This document shows positions 34,989-43,775 of a stretch of DNA of 64,000 bases, piece after piece (within the stretch, counting starts at the first letter, position 1; each line of letters opens with the position of its first letter). Below the pieces are notes generated by a model. The model was not told the DNA's origin and made no database searches. It saw only the letters and a list, made by a program, of their open reading frames with translations. The stretch is from Thermosynechococcus sp. HN-54 (GTDB taxonomy: Bacteria > Cyanobacteriota > Cyanobacteriia > Thermosynechococcales > Thermosynechococcaceae). The translations under genes were made by a program, and so were the position numbers. The stretch lies in contig NZ_CP098039.1 in assembly GCF_023650955.1 (NCBI RefSeq), forward strand, positions 372,001 to 436,000, given 5' to 3'.

Positions 34989-35807
34989 TTATACAATTAT
35001 ATATTTTCTGAGTAAAGAACCAACGACCTCAGGATGGGTCATGTGGGGGAGATGGCCTCGCGCCTCGATCCAATCAAGGGTACTGTTGGGCAATTTCCTA
35101 TGCAGCCACAGTGCCACCGCTTGGGGAACGACAAAGTCGTCACGGTTAAAAATAAGGTGCACGGGTTGAGACACTTTGCCCACAAACGCCCTTGTGTCAG
35201 AGTCAAAAATGACTTGGAGTGTGCGCAAGGCAACGCTTGGCTGCAATCGAAAGAGGGTTTTTGAAAAATCAGCTAGTCGATGATCCTCAGTAACGCCAAA
35301 CATCAGGGGGACAAACCCCGCAGCCCATGCTTGGTAGTTGGTGACTATGGCGTCATAAATGGCCTGTAGGTCTTCGGGGGTAAGGGTACCGGGATAATTC
35401 TCGTCTTTGAGATAGCAGGGGGAAGGGCCAATCCAGATGTGTCGTCGAAACAGGTCAGGTCTGGCGATCGCGGCAATCGCCCCAATCATGCAACTCACAG
35501 AGTGGCCAAGATATACACAAGACCGAACGCCAAGGCCATCCAGTAGTTCAATGAGATCATCCGCATAGCCATATAAATGACTGTGTCTTTGCAGGTCGTA
35601 ACGGCGCAGCGTATCTTCATCAGAGCCACAGCCGGCAAGATCATAGCGGATATAGGTGAAGCCCTTAGGGAAGAAAGGCGTTAGGTAATCCCAAGCACTT
35701 TTATCAGTACCAAAACCATGTCCCAGCACAACGGGAACTATCCCCCACTGGTCAATCTGGACATATGGCTTTAGAGACTCGGGAACACAAGCAACTTGAC
35801 GTGTCAT
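34989..35807 (-). CDS. RsbQ-like alpha/beta hydrolase
   Basis: 272 residues of the RsbQ/KAI2/D14 group. The nucleophile is the Ser of GHSVSC, the acid the Asp in FNRDDF, and the His in ARGHLPHM; the LGHGFGTDKSAW N-terminal segment with the oxyanion hole is typical. RsbQ proteins bind or cleave a small hydrophobic signal molecule for a PAS protein partner; plant KAI2 and D14 are related hormone receptors. Here the next gene, 24 bases downstream, encodes a PAS-GGDEF protein, so the pair may couple a small-molecule signal to cyclic di-GMP. Ligand unknown. Confidence 0.85.
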   Translation of the reverse strand: MTRQVACVPESLKPYVQIDQWGIVPVVLGHGFGTDKSAWDYLTPFFPKGFTYIRYDLAGCGSDEDTLRRYDLQRHSHLYGYADDLIELLDGLGVRSCVYLGHSVSCMIGAIAAIARPDLFRRHIWIGPSPCYLKDENYPGTLTPEDLQAIYDAIVTNYQAWAAGFVPLMFGVTEDHRLADFSKTLFRLQPSVALRTLQVIFDSDTRAFVGKVSQPVHLIFNRDDFVVPQAVALWLHRKLPNSTLDWIEARGHLPHMTHPEVVGSLLRKYIIV

Positions 35808-35984
35808 TGGTATAGAAGTTTCGCACTAATAAGCCAATTAGTTAAAATTTTCTAATTTTTAGGGGATGAATGGAGTTAGAAACCTTAAGGGCAATGCTAC
35901 AAAAAGGATAGCATCTACGAGGAAGAGGACTAGGTGATCTAGCAAAACTCTTTTTTACTTGAGAAAGCAATCTTTAACAATTCC

Positions 35985-36649
35985 CTATTGACTGGCAAAC
36001 TGTTGCCGCAGCCGTCGCAGCGCAGCCCCTGTGCCTTGGGTTGCCGCCTCTTTGAGGACAGCACTCATCAACTCTACTAAGTGAATTTCTGGAAAATAGC
36101 GGCTTTTGCATTGAGGGACATAGGTCTGACCATGGAGGGCATAAATGCTCAAGCCGATTGACTTGAAGAGCCACACTTCAGGAACGTGATAAAGAAGGTA
36201 GTCTTCAGCCGCCGTATAGGTGGTGACATCAATTTCAATCCCCAAGTCGGGCGGCGGATCGGTTTGCTAATCAATACGGTCTTTGCCGACGGCTGCTGTC
36301 CAGTTGTCAATATAGAAGCAATAGTCAGGCTCAATGCCGCCAATCTCAGGAATCTCCATGGTGATCGGCGTAAAGGCTTCGTAATTGCGCTCCTCACTAT
36401 CCAGCAAAATTTTGAGAATATCGGCAACAATATTCGCTTCACGGCCATGACGGGGGAGAGGACTCATGAGTAGAATTTCCCCTTGACGAAATTTGATGCG
36501 GGGAATTGAACCATCACCACGGCTGTCCCGTAGGCAACAGTCATCTTGCCAAGTGCGGGCATGCGTAGCACACTGCCAGAGGGAAGAACAATTTTGGTGG
36601 GAGAAACAACGGCATACATGAGCGGCATCCGCAATCGGTTTAGTTCCAC
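35985..36649 (-). pseudogene. Uma2-family (DUF820) nuclease-like gene, broken
   Basis: Three frame pieces together give a Uma2 protein, a PD-(D/E)xK-fold family often abundant in cyanobacteria. The first part (from 36649) runs to about SVLRMP; a frameshift near 36555 moves to the frame with TWQDD, then RIKFRQGEILLMSPLPRHG. A TAG at 36267-36269 replaces a codon just before QTDPPPDLGIEIDVT, which carries part of the active site, and the frame then continues to the normal C-terminus. With a frameshift and a nonsense codon the gene is very unlikely to be functional. About 180 bases of empty, AT-rich DNA separate it from the RsbQ-like gene. Confidence 0.85.
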
Positions 36650-36752
36650 TGTGCCACAGGTTAGGGATTCAAGGGCTTTGCATGGCCGGATTGCGCGGAC
36701 TGCCCTCCCATTGCACTAGCCTAGAAAAGGCAGAGATTCAGAAAAGACAAAG

Positions 36753-37568
36753 ATGCAAGACGGGCGTGTGATTGCCGATTCAATTTCGCCAGCAGGGGTG
36801 CGCTTGGTGACACTCCAACTCACATATCCGCGCTTTATCCATAGTGAACTCCTTACCCATCGCGTGTTTTCCCGCAATTCCGCTAGTTCGCGAGCCGTTC
36901 CTGTAGCCAAACTGATGGAGCAAGTCGAACACAACCCCGTTATTCCCTACCATTGGGGAAAAAATCAGCGGGGGATGCAGGCACACCAAGAAAGTGAACA
37001 TAAGGAGGCTGCCAAGGAGATTTGGCTAAAAACTCGCCTTGCGGTTCTTGAGGGGGCACGCCAACTCCATGAGCTAGGAATCCACAAGCAGGTGGTCAAC
37101 CGCATGCTGGAACCGTGGATGTGGATGCAAACGGTTGTCAGTAGTACCGAGTGGGATAATTTTTTGCGCCTGCGCAATCACCCCAATGCCCAGCCAGAAA
37201 TGCAGGCCTTGGCCAAGCTGATTCAGCATTTGCTTGAGACCCATGCACCCACTCCCATTGCTGTGGGGGATTGGCATCTTCCCTATATCGATCCCAGTGA
37301 GCGGGAGCAATATAGCCTTGAAGAATGTAAGTACATGTCTGTGGCGCGCTGTGCACGAGTGTCCTACTATCTGCGGGATGGCCAACGCAGTGATCCGGCC
37401 TCGGATCTGGCTCTCTACCAGCGCTTGGCAGGAGCAGAACCCAAGCACCTGTCTCCTCTAGAGCATGTGGCAGAATGTATGGGCGATCGCCAGCCCTATG
37501 CCAATTTTGTGGGTTGGCGGCAGTTGCGTTACTTTGAGGAGAGAAAATCAGCACATGCCCGCCAATGA
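36753..37568 (+). CDS. thyX: FAD-dependent thymidylate synthase
   Basis: 271 residues. It makes dTMP from dUMP using methylenetetrahydrofolate and FADH2. The ThyX motif RHRxxSxNxxSxR appears as THRVFSRNSASSR (35-47), with Thr replacing the first Arg. The C-terminal region has DWHLPY, CARVSYYL and SPLEHVAE, which fits the family. ATG at 36753 starts the family N-terminus. No thyA was seen in the window, but that says little for the genome. The gene is divergent from the Uma2 pseudogene and precedes a very small membrane protein gene. Confidence 0.92.
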   Translation: MQDGRVIADSISPAGVRLVTLQLTYPRFIHSELLTHRVFSRNSASSRAVPVAKLMEQVEHNPVIPYHWGKNQRGMQAHQESEHKEAAKEIWLKTRLAVLEGARQLHELGIHKQVVNRMLEPWMWMQTVVSSTEWDNFLRLRNHPNAQPEMQALAKLIQHLLETHAPTPIAVGDWHLPYIDPSEREQYSLEECKYMSVARCARVSYYLRDGQRSDPASDLALYQRLAGAEPKHLSPLEHVAECMGDRQPYANFVGWRQLRYFEERKSAHARQ

Positions 37569-37632
37569 TCCACGATACACTGAGTAGCAGAAGACACCAT
37601 TTACTCAGTTGACAAGAGCGAGGAGCGCAGCC

Positions 37633-37767
37633 ATGGACGTTGCCATTAACGTGAAACCGATCCTACTGGCCATTACGCCGGTGTTTATTTTGCTGTGTTT
37701 GGTCTTTGGCACCCGCAATGGCTTCTACGATACCGATAACTACCACGGCAACGGTTCTGCTCACTAA
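37633..37767 (+). CDS. 44-residue single-span membrane protein
   Basis: ATG at 37633 follows an AGGAG site and the frame ends at TAA 37765-37767. The protein has a polar start, one hydrophobic span (about residues 9-26; ILLAITPVFILLCLVFG) and a polar tail GTRNGFYDTDNYHGNGSAH. Size, span and placement resemble low-molecular-mass photosystem subunits or assembly factors. The tail with Asp, Asn and His is distinctive. I cannot name it with confidence; the CP47-associated Psb35 is one candidate to compare. It lies between thyX and the metallo-hydrolase gene. Confidence 0.6.
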   Translation: MDVAINVKPILLAITPVFILLCLVFGTRNGFYDTDNYHGNGSAH

Positions 37768-37799
37768 AGCTAACCAAGGAGGGTGACTGATCACGATTC

Positions 37800-39422
37800 A
37801 TGATCGAGTGCCTCAACTATGGGGTGGGTCACGCCGATGAGGGGGTGTGCATTGGCCTAGGAATTGGCACCTATCGGATTTTGCTGGACTGTGGTGTGCC
37901 GTCCCTTGATGTGTTGCCCCTCGATGAGATTGAACAGCATCCCTTTGACTTGGTGCTGTGTAGCCATGCCCACGCGGATCATGCCCAGAGTCTCTTGGCA
38001 CTCCATCGCCGTTTTCCCCATATTCCCATCTATGCCAGTGAGGTCACGACGCAACTGTTGCCCCTCAATTGGCCGGATGAAACGGTACCGCCCTTCTGCC
38101 GTGCGTTGCCTTGGCGATCGCCCGTTGAGTTTGGCGATGGTCTGACAGCAGAACTCTTTCCAGCAGGACATCTACCGGGGGCAGCCGTCTTTGTCCTCAC
38201 CTACCAAGACGCCAACACAGAGCAACCGCCCTTAAGTGTGGTCTATACAGGGGATTTTTTCCTCTCCCATACGCGCTTTACGGAAGGATTACCCCTAGCA
38301 GATCTGCGGGGTCTGCAACCGGATGTGCTGATCATTGAGGGCAGCTTGGGTACAGCGCGTCACCCCCACCGCCGTCAACAGGAAAACCAACTGGCAGAGC
38401 GCATCCGCACGGCGGTTGACCAAGGCTACAATGTGCTGCTCCCCCTGCCGCCCCTCGGTACGGCTCAAGAAATTCTCATCCTGCTGCGCAGTCACCATCT
38501 TTTTACGGGACAGCCGATTCAGATTTGGGTGAGTCGAGCGATCGCTCGCGGATGTGATGCCTACCTCACGGTTTTACCCCATTTACCCACGGCCATTCAA
38601 AATTTTGCCCAACACCAGTCCCTCTTTTGGGATCAGCGGGTTAAACCCCAAGTGCAGCCCTTAAGCGATTTGGCGCAAATTCGAGGCGAAGCCCCCACCA
38701 TTGTCCTTGTGGAGGAGGATCAAGACCTGCGTCCCTACGTCACCCAAGGGAGACGGCCTTGGCTCGTGCTCTATCCGCGTCTGCGCTATGGTCAGCCCTT
38801 TCGGGGAGGTGATCCTGCCTTAGCCAGATTACCCAATGTAGAGGTGGATACGTTTTTACTCTCCCTCCATGCCGATGGCCCTGCAACGACTCAACTGATT
38901 CACAATATCCGCCCGCAGCATGTGGTGCTTATCCACGGCGATCCGAACTACCTTGCGGATTTAGCCAGCCTCAACGAACTGAGCAATCGCTACCATCTGC
39001 ACACTCCCACCAGTGGCTCCACGATTCAATTTCCCATTGGTCAACTGACGCTTTCTACCCCCAGTTCATTGGTGCAATTGGCCTATGAGGGGGAGGTGAG
39101 TGAGTGGAACGATGAAGCGATGATTCGCCTACCGGCAGCGATTACCACCGACCCCCGCTGGCGACGGCTGGCGGACACAGGCTTTGTTTTGGCGTCTTGG
39201 CAGGGAGAGCAATTGCTGATTCGCGGTATGACCCCGAAAGAAGTGCTCGGTGGTACCTCAGCCACGATCGCTCCCGATCAGCAGAGCTGCTTTAACTGCC
39301 AGTTTTATCGGGGTCAACGCTGCTGGAATGAAGCCTCTGCCCTGTACAACTTCAAAGTGGCACCGGAGGGGTATTGTCCAGCCTTTGAGCGGGCAGAAAC
39401 GCAACCGGAACCCGAAAGCTAG
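37800..39422 (+). CDS. metallo-beta-lactamase fold hydrolase (beta-CASP-like)
   Basis: 540 residues. The HxHxDH motif is SHAHADHAQ (near residue 56), followed by PAGHLPGAA and TGDFF, the metal ligands of the MBL core, and by a large insertion resembling the beta-CASP region and an LIHGD motif near residue 380. Members of this set include RNA nucleases such as RNase J and CPSF-73-type enzymes. The C-terminal 100 residues carry Cys residues in CFNCQFYRGQRCWN and GYCPAFE that could bind a metal. RNA or DNA cleavage is likely but not certain. Stop overlaps the convergent gene by 4 bases. Confidence 0.8.
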   Translation: MIECLNYGVGHADEGVCIGLGIGTYRILLDCGVPSLDVLPLDEIEQHPFDLVLCSHAHADHAQSLLALHRRFPHIPIYASEVTTQLLPLNWPDETVPPFCRALPWRSPVEFGDGLTAELFPAGHLPGAAVFVLTYQDANTEQPPLSVVYTGDFFLSHTRFTEGLPLADLRGLQPDVLIIEGSLGTARHPHRRQQENQLAERIRTAVDQGYNVLLPLPPLGTAQEILILLRSHHLFTGQPIQIWVSRAIARGCDAYLTVLPHLPTAIQNFAQHQSLFWDQRVKPQVQPLSDLAQIRGEAPTIVLVEEDQDLRPYVTQGRRPWLVLYPRLRYGQPFRGGDPALARLPNVEVDTFLLSLHADGPATTQLIHNIRPQHVVLIHGDPNYLADLASLNELSNRYHLHTPTSGSTIQFPIGQLTLSTPSSLVQLAYEGEVSEWNDEAMIRLPAAITTDPRWRRLADTGFVLASWQGEQLLIRGMTPKEVLGGTSATIAPDQQSCFNCQFYRGQRCWNEASALYNFKVAPEGYCPAFERAETQPEPES

Positions 39423-40852
39423 GCCACTTGGAGTTGCCGCCGCAGGGTGACCGTCGGACTTTCCGCGCCTGTTTTGGGGTCAATGGCGATCGCCATCAGG
39501 GCAATGGAACGCACACTTGCCGGGACATCAATGTGGAGAACGGTTTGCCAATAATCACCATAGCGATAAAAATCAAACTCCACGAGCCAGCGCGGACCAG
39601 CAATTAACTCCCCGGTTTCACCATTGGTAATCCAGACTTTCACAGAGCACCCCCGTTGGGTGGCAGGCAAATTGACCTTGAGGTGCAAGGGAGAGACTAA
39701 TGGCTCCGGCGACAGCATTAACTGGGGCGGGGTTAATAGATAGGGACTCTTGGGATCAGTGGGCGGTGTAGGCTCGGCCGGGGACGCTAATTCTGCTAAC
39801 TGCTGCAACCGCGACCAAAATCGTTCTTGGCGATCAATGGGCAAATCCCGCGGTGGCGGTACTGTGACGGCTGAAAGGGGCTGACAAAAAGTGGGCAAAT
39901 CCACCATGATAGGTGCTTTTACTGGTTTCAATTGGGGAGGGAGGGAAAAACCGCTCACAGGTACCGGTTCAAGGGCAATATCCGCTAACACGGGCAACTG
40001 CGGACCGGCGGTGGTTTTGCTCAGCGGTGGAGCCGGTTTAGGGGCAGGCGGTGGCGCCGAGACAGCAGGAATTTCCGGTGCGGGCAACACCGTGACCATA
40101 AAGGCTTGGACTTGGCGTAAATCGCTGCGCTCTAGAGGCTCTTGGGGCTGGAGACGAGCTTCGCCGACCATAACGGGGTAATCCGCTAGGGGGGTCAGCC
40201 TACACTGAAAAGACCATTTCCCTTCACGGGCGATCGCCGGCACTGAGTGCTCCTGCACCACATCGCGAGTGACGGGATTGCGCAAGCGAATCACCACGGT
40301 ACCGGGAACAGCGACGGTTCCCTCCAACACCAAGGTTTCATCGGCAAAGATGGTATAAGCACTTTGGGGCAATTCAATCAGTGTTGTGGGGAGGGCAGGG
40401 GCAGCAGCGGTTGGTTCGGGGGGGTTGGGCGGGGGAGAATCACTCACTGGGGTTGATGGCTCTGGGACAGCGGCAATAGTTTTTGGTGCTGGCAAATCCC
40501 ATTCTTCACTTTGGGCAAGAACATCGAGGGCGATCGCAAAGCGGTCTGAATCGAGAACGCCCTCTTGCACCACACGGCATTGAAATTCCCAGCGCCCCGG
40601 CTGTAAATACGTAAAAGGCAGAATCCCCATTAGCCCGGTGGAACTGCTGCGGTGGGTGCGGCGTTGATAGCGTTGCTTGGGTACCCCCTGATCATCGTAA
40701 AGATGGGTAATTTGCACTTCCACCGAGGTTTCGGCAACCGGACAACGCGCCATCAAGCGGTAACTGCCCTCCAACACCTCCGCCGATGGTGGCTCTAGGG
40801 GCAACCAAGCGCGATCGCCCTCCTTTTGTAACAAAAATTCCCATCCGCCCAT
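39419..40852 (-). CDS. Pro-rich protein of unknown function
   Basis: 477 residues, Pro- and Ala-rich with three globular parts of about 110-130 residues joined by linkers (about 125-155 and 240-300). The globular parts are predicted beta-rich: for example VEVQITHLYDDQ, TIFADETLVLEGTV and GCSVKVWITNGETG, which looks like repeated beta-sandwich domains of Ig type. No signal peptide is visible. I do not recognise a family; it resembles cyanobacteria-only proteins. Convergent with the metallo-hydrolase gene, overlapping by 4 bases. Confidence 0.65.
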   Translation of the reverse strand: MGGWEFLLQKEGDRAWLPLEPPSAEVLEGSYRLMARCPVAETSVEVQITHLYDDQGVPKQRYQRRTHRSSSTGLMGILPFTYLQPGRWEFQCRVVQEGVLDSDRFAIALDVLAQSEEWDLPAPKTIAAVPEPSTPVSDSPPPNPPEPTAAAPALPTTLIELPQSAYTIFADETLVLEGTVAVPGTVVIRLRNPVTRDVVQEHSVPAIAREGKWSFQCRLTPLADYPVMVGEARLQPQEPLERSDLRQVQAFMVTVLPAPEIPAVSAPPPAPKPAPPLSKTTAGPQLPVLADIALEPVPVSGFSLPPQLKPVKAPIMVDLPTFCQPLSAVTVPPPRDLPIDRQERFWSRLQQLAELASPAEPTPPTDPKSPYLLTPPQLMLSPEPLVSPLHLKVNLPATQRGCSVKVWITNGETGELIAGPRWLVEFDFYRYGDYWQTVLHIDVPASVRSIALMAIAIDPKTGAESPTVTLRRQLQVA

Positions 40853-40931
40853 AGGTCATTTTTACGCTGCCACTGCTTAGGATATTGCACAGAAGATGCC
40901 ATATTATGCAATCTGCGACGCCAATTTCGGT

Positions 40932-42101
40932 TTATTGGAAGGCCACCTGCACCAATGAAACATCATCGCTGCCAAAGGCATTGACTGCTGCATGGCTCTG
41001 CACTTGGCGAATCAACTGGGGCAATGCGGGAACAGGTTCTTGGGCGTGAGCCGCAATGAGCAACTCCTTAAAGGCGTCGAGTCCCCAAATGCGATTCTCA
41101 GTGGTTTCAAACTCGTAGATGCCATCGCTAAAAAGATAGAGAACCGCCGGGTCGGGCACTTCAATCGTGACTTCGCTAAAGACCATGTCAGCAAACATGC
41201 CAATGGGAATGCCCGGTGTCTTCAGGGAGGTCGCTTGCCATTGATCAGCCGCACAGGTGAGCAGCAGGGCAGGGGGATGCCCGCCACTGGCATAGGTCAA
41301 CTGCCGCCTCTGGCGATCGTACACGCCGTACCAAATCGTGAAATACTTTTCGTGCTGATCCATCATTTGAAAGCCATTGTTGAGGGCTTCAAGGACTTGG
41401 GCAGGGTGCAGATAGTCAAACGTACCGCTCGTTTGCTCTCGCGTGGTACTGCGCAGGAGGTTCAAGACGGAGACCGAAGGTAGAGCAGCGCCCAAGCCAT
41501 GGCCTGAAACATCGAGAATATAGAGCACTAGATAGCGATCGCCCATCCAGAAAAAGTCAAAGCAATCGCCGCCCAACTGACTCGACGGCAAGAAGTAGTA
41601 GTTGATTTTGCAGGGAGTGTCTTGGGGCGCAGGCAGGAGCGATCGCACATAGGCCGCTGCTTCGTGGAGTTCCGCTTCAAGGAGTTGTTTTTGCTTAAGC
41701 AAGTCTTGGTTGAGTTGGTACAGGCGCAAACCCGCTTGAATCCGTGCCCGTAGTTCATTGGGGTCAATGGGCTTTGACAAAAATTCATCGGCACCGGCAT
41801 CTAACCCCTGAATGCGATCCTCTAACTCCCCCTTGGCAGTGAGCAGGACAAAAAAACTGCGGGAGAGTTCCTGATCCTGTTTGATTTGGCGGCACACCTC
41901 TAGGCCGTCCAGTTCGGGCATCATCCAGTCACAGATGATCAGCGCCGGTTTTTCGACGGTGGCGATCGCGATCCCCTCGCGACCATGGCTAGCAACCGAT
42001 ACCTGATAACCCAAATCCTTCAGCGTTTTCCGCAGCAAGAGTCGGGTGGTGGGATCATCATCAATAACGAGAATTCGATAGGGCTGGCGATCGCCACTCA
42101 T
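40932..42101 (-). CDS. response regulator - PP2C phosphatase (RsbU-like)
   Basis: 389 residues. The receiver domain (about 8-125) has the phospho-acceptor Asp58 in ICDWMMPELDG, the acidic pair IDDDP and the conserved KPID lysine. A coiled segment (130-155) connects to a PP2C-type phosphatase (about 180-385): GDCFDFFWMG, ILDVSGHGLGAAL with metal-binding Asp and Gly, and GSDDVSLV. Such proteins dephosphorylate STAS antagonists in partner-switching and are controlled by phosphorylation of the receiver. The HATPase protein at 3.9 kb is a possible counter-acting kinase, but the two are far apart. Confidence 0.9.
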   Translation of the reverse strand: MSGDRQPYRILVIDDDPTTRLLLRKTLKDLGYQVSVASHGREGIAIATVEKPALIICDWMMPELDGLEVCRQIKQDQELSRSFFVLLTAKGELEDRIQGLDAGADEFLSKPIDPNELRARIQAGLRLYQLNQDLLKQKQLLEAELHEAAAYVRSLLPAPQDTPCKINYYFLPSSQLGGDCFDFFWMGDRYLVLYILDVSGHGLGAALPSVSVLNLLRSTTREQTSGTFDYLHPAQVLEALNNGFQMMDQHEKYFTIWYGVYDRQRRQLTYASGGHPPALLLTCAADQWQATSLKTPGIPIGMFADMVFSEVTIEVPDPAVLYLFSDGIYEFETTENRIWGLDAFKELLIAAHAQEPVPALPQLIRQVQSHAAVNAFGSDDVSLVQVAFQ

Positions 42102-42148
42102 AGCCTCAGCCTGAGAAATCTCCCCCTAGTGTATCCCAAGGCTCTTGG

Positions 42149-43285
42149 CTATTTTTGTGTTTGTCTGGGATCAAGGGCATCCCGCAGGCCATCGCCGACA
42201 ATATTGAAACACAGCACAGTCAGGACAATTAATGTGGCCGGTGCCCAGACCAACCACGGCTGCAAGACCAAAATCGAAGCATTGGTTGCCAAAGAGAGCA
42301 TATTGCCCCAAGAGGGATCCGGCTGCTGGATTCCCAAGCCAATCAGACTGAGTACCGATTCCGCGACAATAAAGCTGGGAATGGAGAGGGTCGCGGCAAT
42401 AATTACATAAGTCGCCGTCTGGGGAATAATGTGCCGCACAATAATGTAGAGCGATCGCCCCCCCATTACCTGCGCCGCTTGGACAAAAGCCATTTCTTTG
42501 ATCCCCAGCACCTGACCGCGAATCACCCGTGCTACCCCCGCCCAACTCACAAACGATGTGATCACGGTAATTAGCAAAAATCGCTCGCCACTACTGAGTC
42601 CGACTGGGAGTACCGCCCCCAAGGCCACCAGCAGATAGATGGTCGGCAGCGTCATCAGCACCTCAACACCCCGCATCAAAACTGCATCGAGCCAGCCGCC
42701 AAAGTAGCCAGAAATCGCCCCCACGAGAATACCAATCGGGAAGGCGATCGCGACCCCCACAAGGCCAATACTGAGGCTAATGCGGGCACCAAAGAGCAGC
42801 CGGCTCAACTGATCGCGTCCTTGGTCATCCGTTCCCAACAGATTCAGATAGCCCTTGCCCACCGTACCAAAGAGATGGCGATCGCTGGGGAACCCCGCAA
42901 AAATGGTACGCGGTTCAATTTGCGGATTGCTGAGACTCCAGCGGGTCGGTAGGGGCAGCGTAATTTCTAAGAAGCGATAGGGGCTGCCCTTAACAAAGAG
43001 GCGAATCGGCGACGGTTCCTGCCAGTCCACCATCAGAGGACGTTCCCCTGTTTCCAAGTTCACAGGCCCCAAGCGGGTGGGATAGACATGGGGACCTAGC
43101 CACTGACCATCGGGCGTGCGCCAGTAAATCCGGGTGGGGGGCAGCAGGGCACCATCCACTTGAAAGGTATAGGGACTATAGGGGGCAATAAAATCTGCGG
43201 CGATCGCCAGCAGGTACAACGTCAGCAACACCCCCAAACTAACCATCACTAAGGGGTTGCGCCGCAACGTTTGCCAAGGGGTCAT
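42149..43285 (-). CDS. oligopeptide/dipeptide ABC permease (OppC/DppC type)
   Basis: 378 residues. A first membrane span (14-33) is followed by an extended periplasmic region of about 140 residues carrying the LLGTDDQGRDQLSRLLFGARISL motif in part (GTDDQGRD), then five spans with the EAA-type cytoplasmic loop (AAQVMGGRSLYIIVRHIIPQ). It is the second permease of an importer for peptides or nickel chelates. No ATPase, binding protein or OppB gene lies next to it. It is divergent from the original start of the disrupted cyAbrB gene. Confidence 0.88.
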   Translation of the reverse strand: MTPWQTLRRNPLVMVSLGVLLTLYLLAIAADFIAPYSPYTFQVDGALLPPTRIYWRTPDGQWLGPHVYPTRLGPVNLETGERPLMVDWQEPSPIRLFVKGSPYRFLEITLPLPTRWSLSNPQIEPRTIFAGFPSDRHLFGTVGKGYLNLLGTDDQGRDQLSRLLFGARISLSIGLVGVAIAFPIGILVGAISGYFGGWLDAVLMRGVEVLMTLPTIYLLVALGAVLPVGLSSGERFLLITVITSFVSWAGVARVIRGQVLGIKEMAFVQAAQVMGGRSLYIIVRHIIPQTATYVIIAATLSIPSFIVAESVLSLIGLGIQQPDPSWGNMLSLATNASILVLQPWLVWAPATLIVLTVLCFNIVGDGLRDALDPRQTQK

Positions 43286-43722
43286 TCGTCACTCATCCGC
43301 TAGGGTACAGCCACTATACAGCCTTTTTTCTATCCTAGGGCTGCTCTGACAGACTGAATGCCTACACGTATTCCGCGCTTCTAGAGAGGGACGGTGCTGT
43401 AGATAAATTTGACCCAAAAATCAATCAGTGATAAATAAAACTTAACAAAGTAACACGAAATCACTTTTTCTGTTAAATAGATTCGGTATCACTATATGAT
43501 TATATTGATTATGATTATATTGATTGCTTCAAACTAACATATTGTTAAAAATAATACTTTGTGTTTCAAATAAAGTGGTAGCTTGATTAAATCTAATGAT
43601 TTCTACTCAGATCATTCTCGCAGACACCCTTTTTCTCTCTAGTGTGGGTACCTGTTGATTAAAGAACAATTTAGTTGCTTTATTCATTTGAATAGCGTTC
43701 TGATAGAGGAAATATAGAGCGA
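43286..43722 (+). promoter_or_regulatory. AT-rich intergenic region with the original cyAbrB promoter
   Basis: About 440 bases without a convincing gene between the OppC-type gene (minus) and the ATG left from the cyAbrB gene (43723). It should hold the promoters of both. It contains a 15-bp tandem duplication at 43496-43525 and several AT-rich segments. I see no clear sigma-70 core that I would trust. Any small frame across the IS boundary is not real. Confidence 0.5.
43496..43525. repeat. 15-bp tandem duplication
   Basis: ATGATTATATTGATT is repeated twice without mismatch (43496-43510 and 43511-43525) in the region upstream of the disrupted cyAbrB. Probably slippage; it could alter promoter spacing. 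Confidence 0.85.
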
Positions 43723-43731
43723 ATGGAAAAA

Positions 43732-43740
43732 CCAAAGCCC
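43732..43740. repeat. left copy of the 9-bp target-site duplication
   Basis: CCAAAGCCC directly before the left end of the IS; the identical copy follows the right end at 44830-44838. These are codons of the cyAbrB gene. Confidence 0.92.
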
Positions 43741-43775
43741 CAGAAGTGTTGAATTCTGCAACAAAACTTAACATC

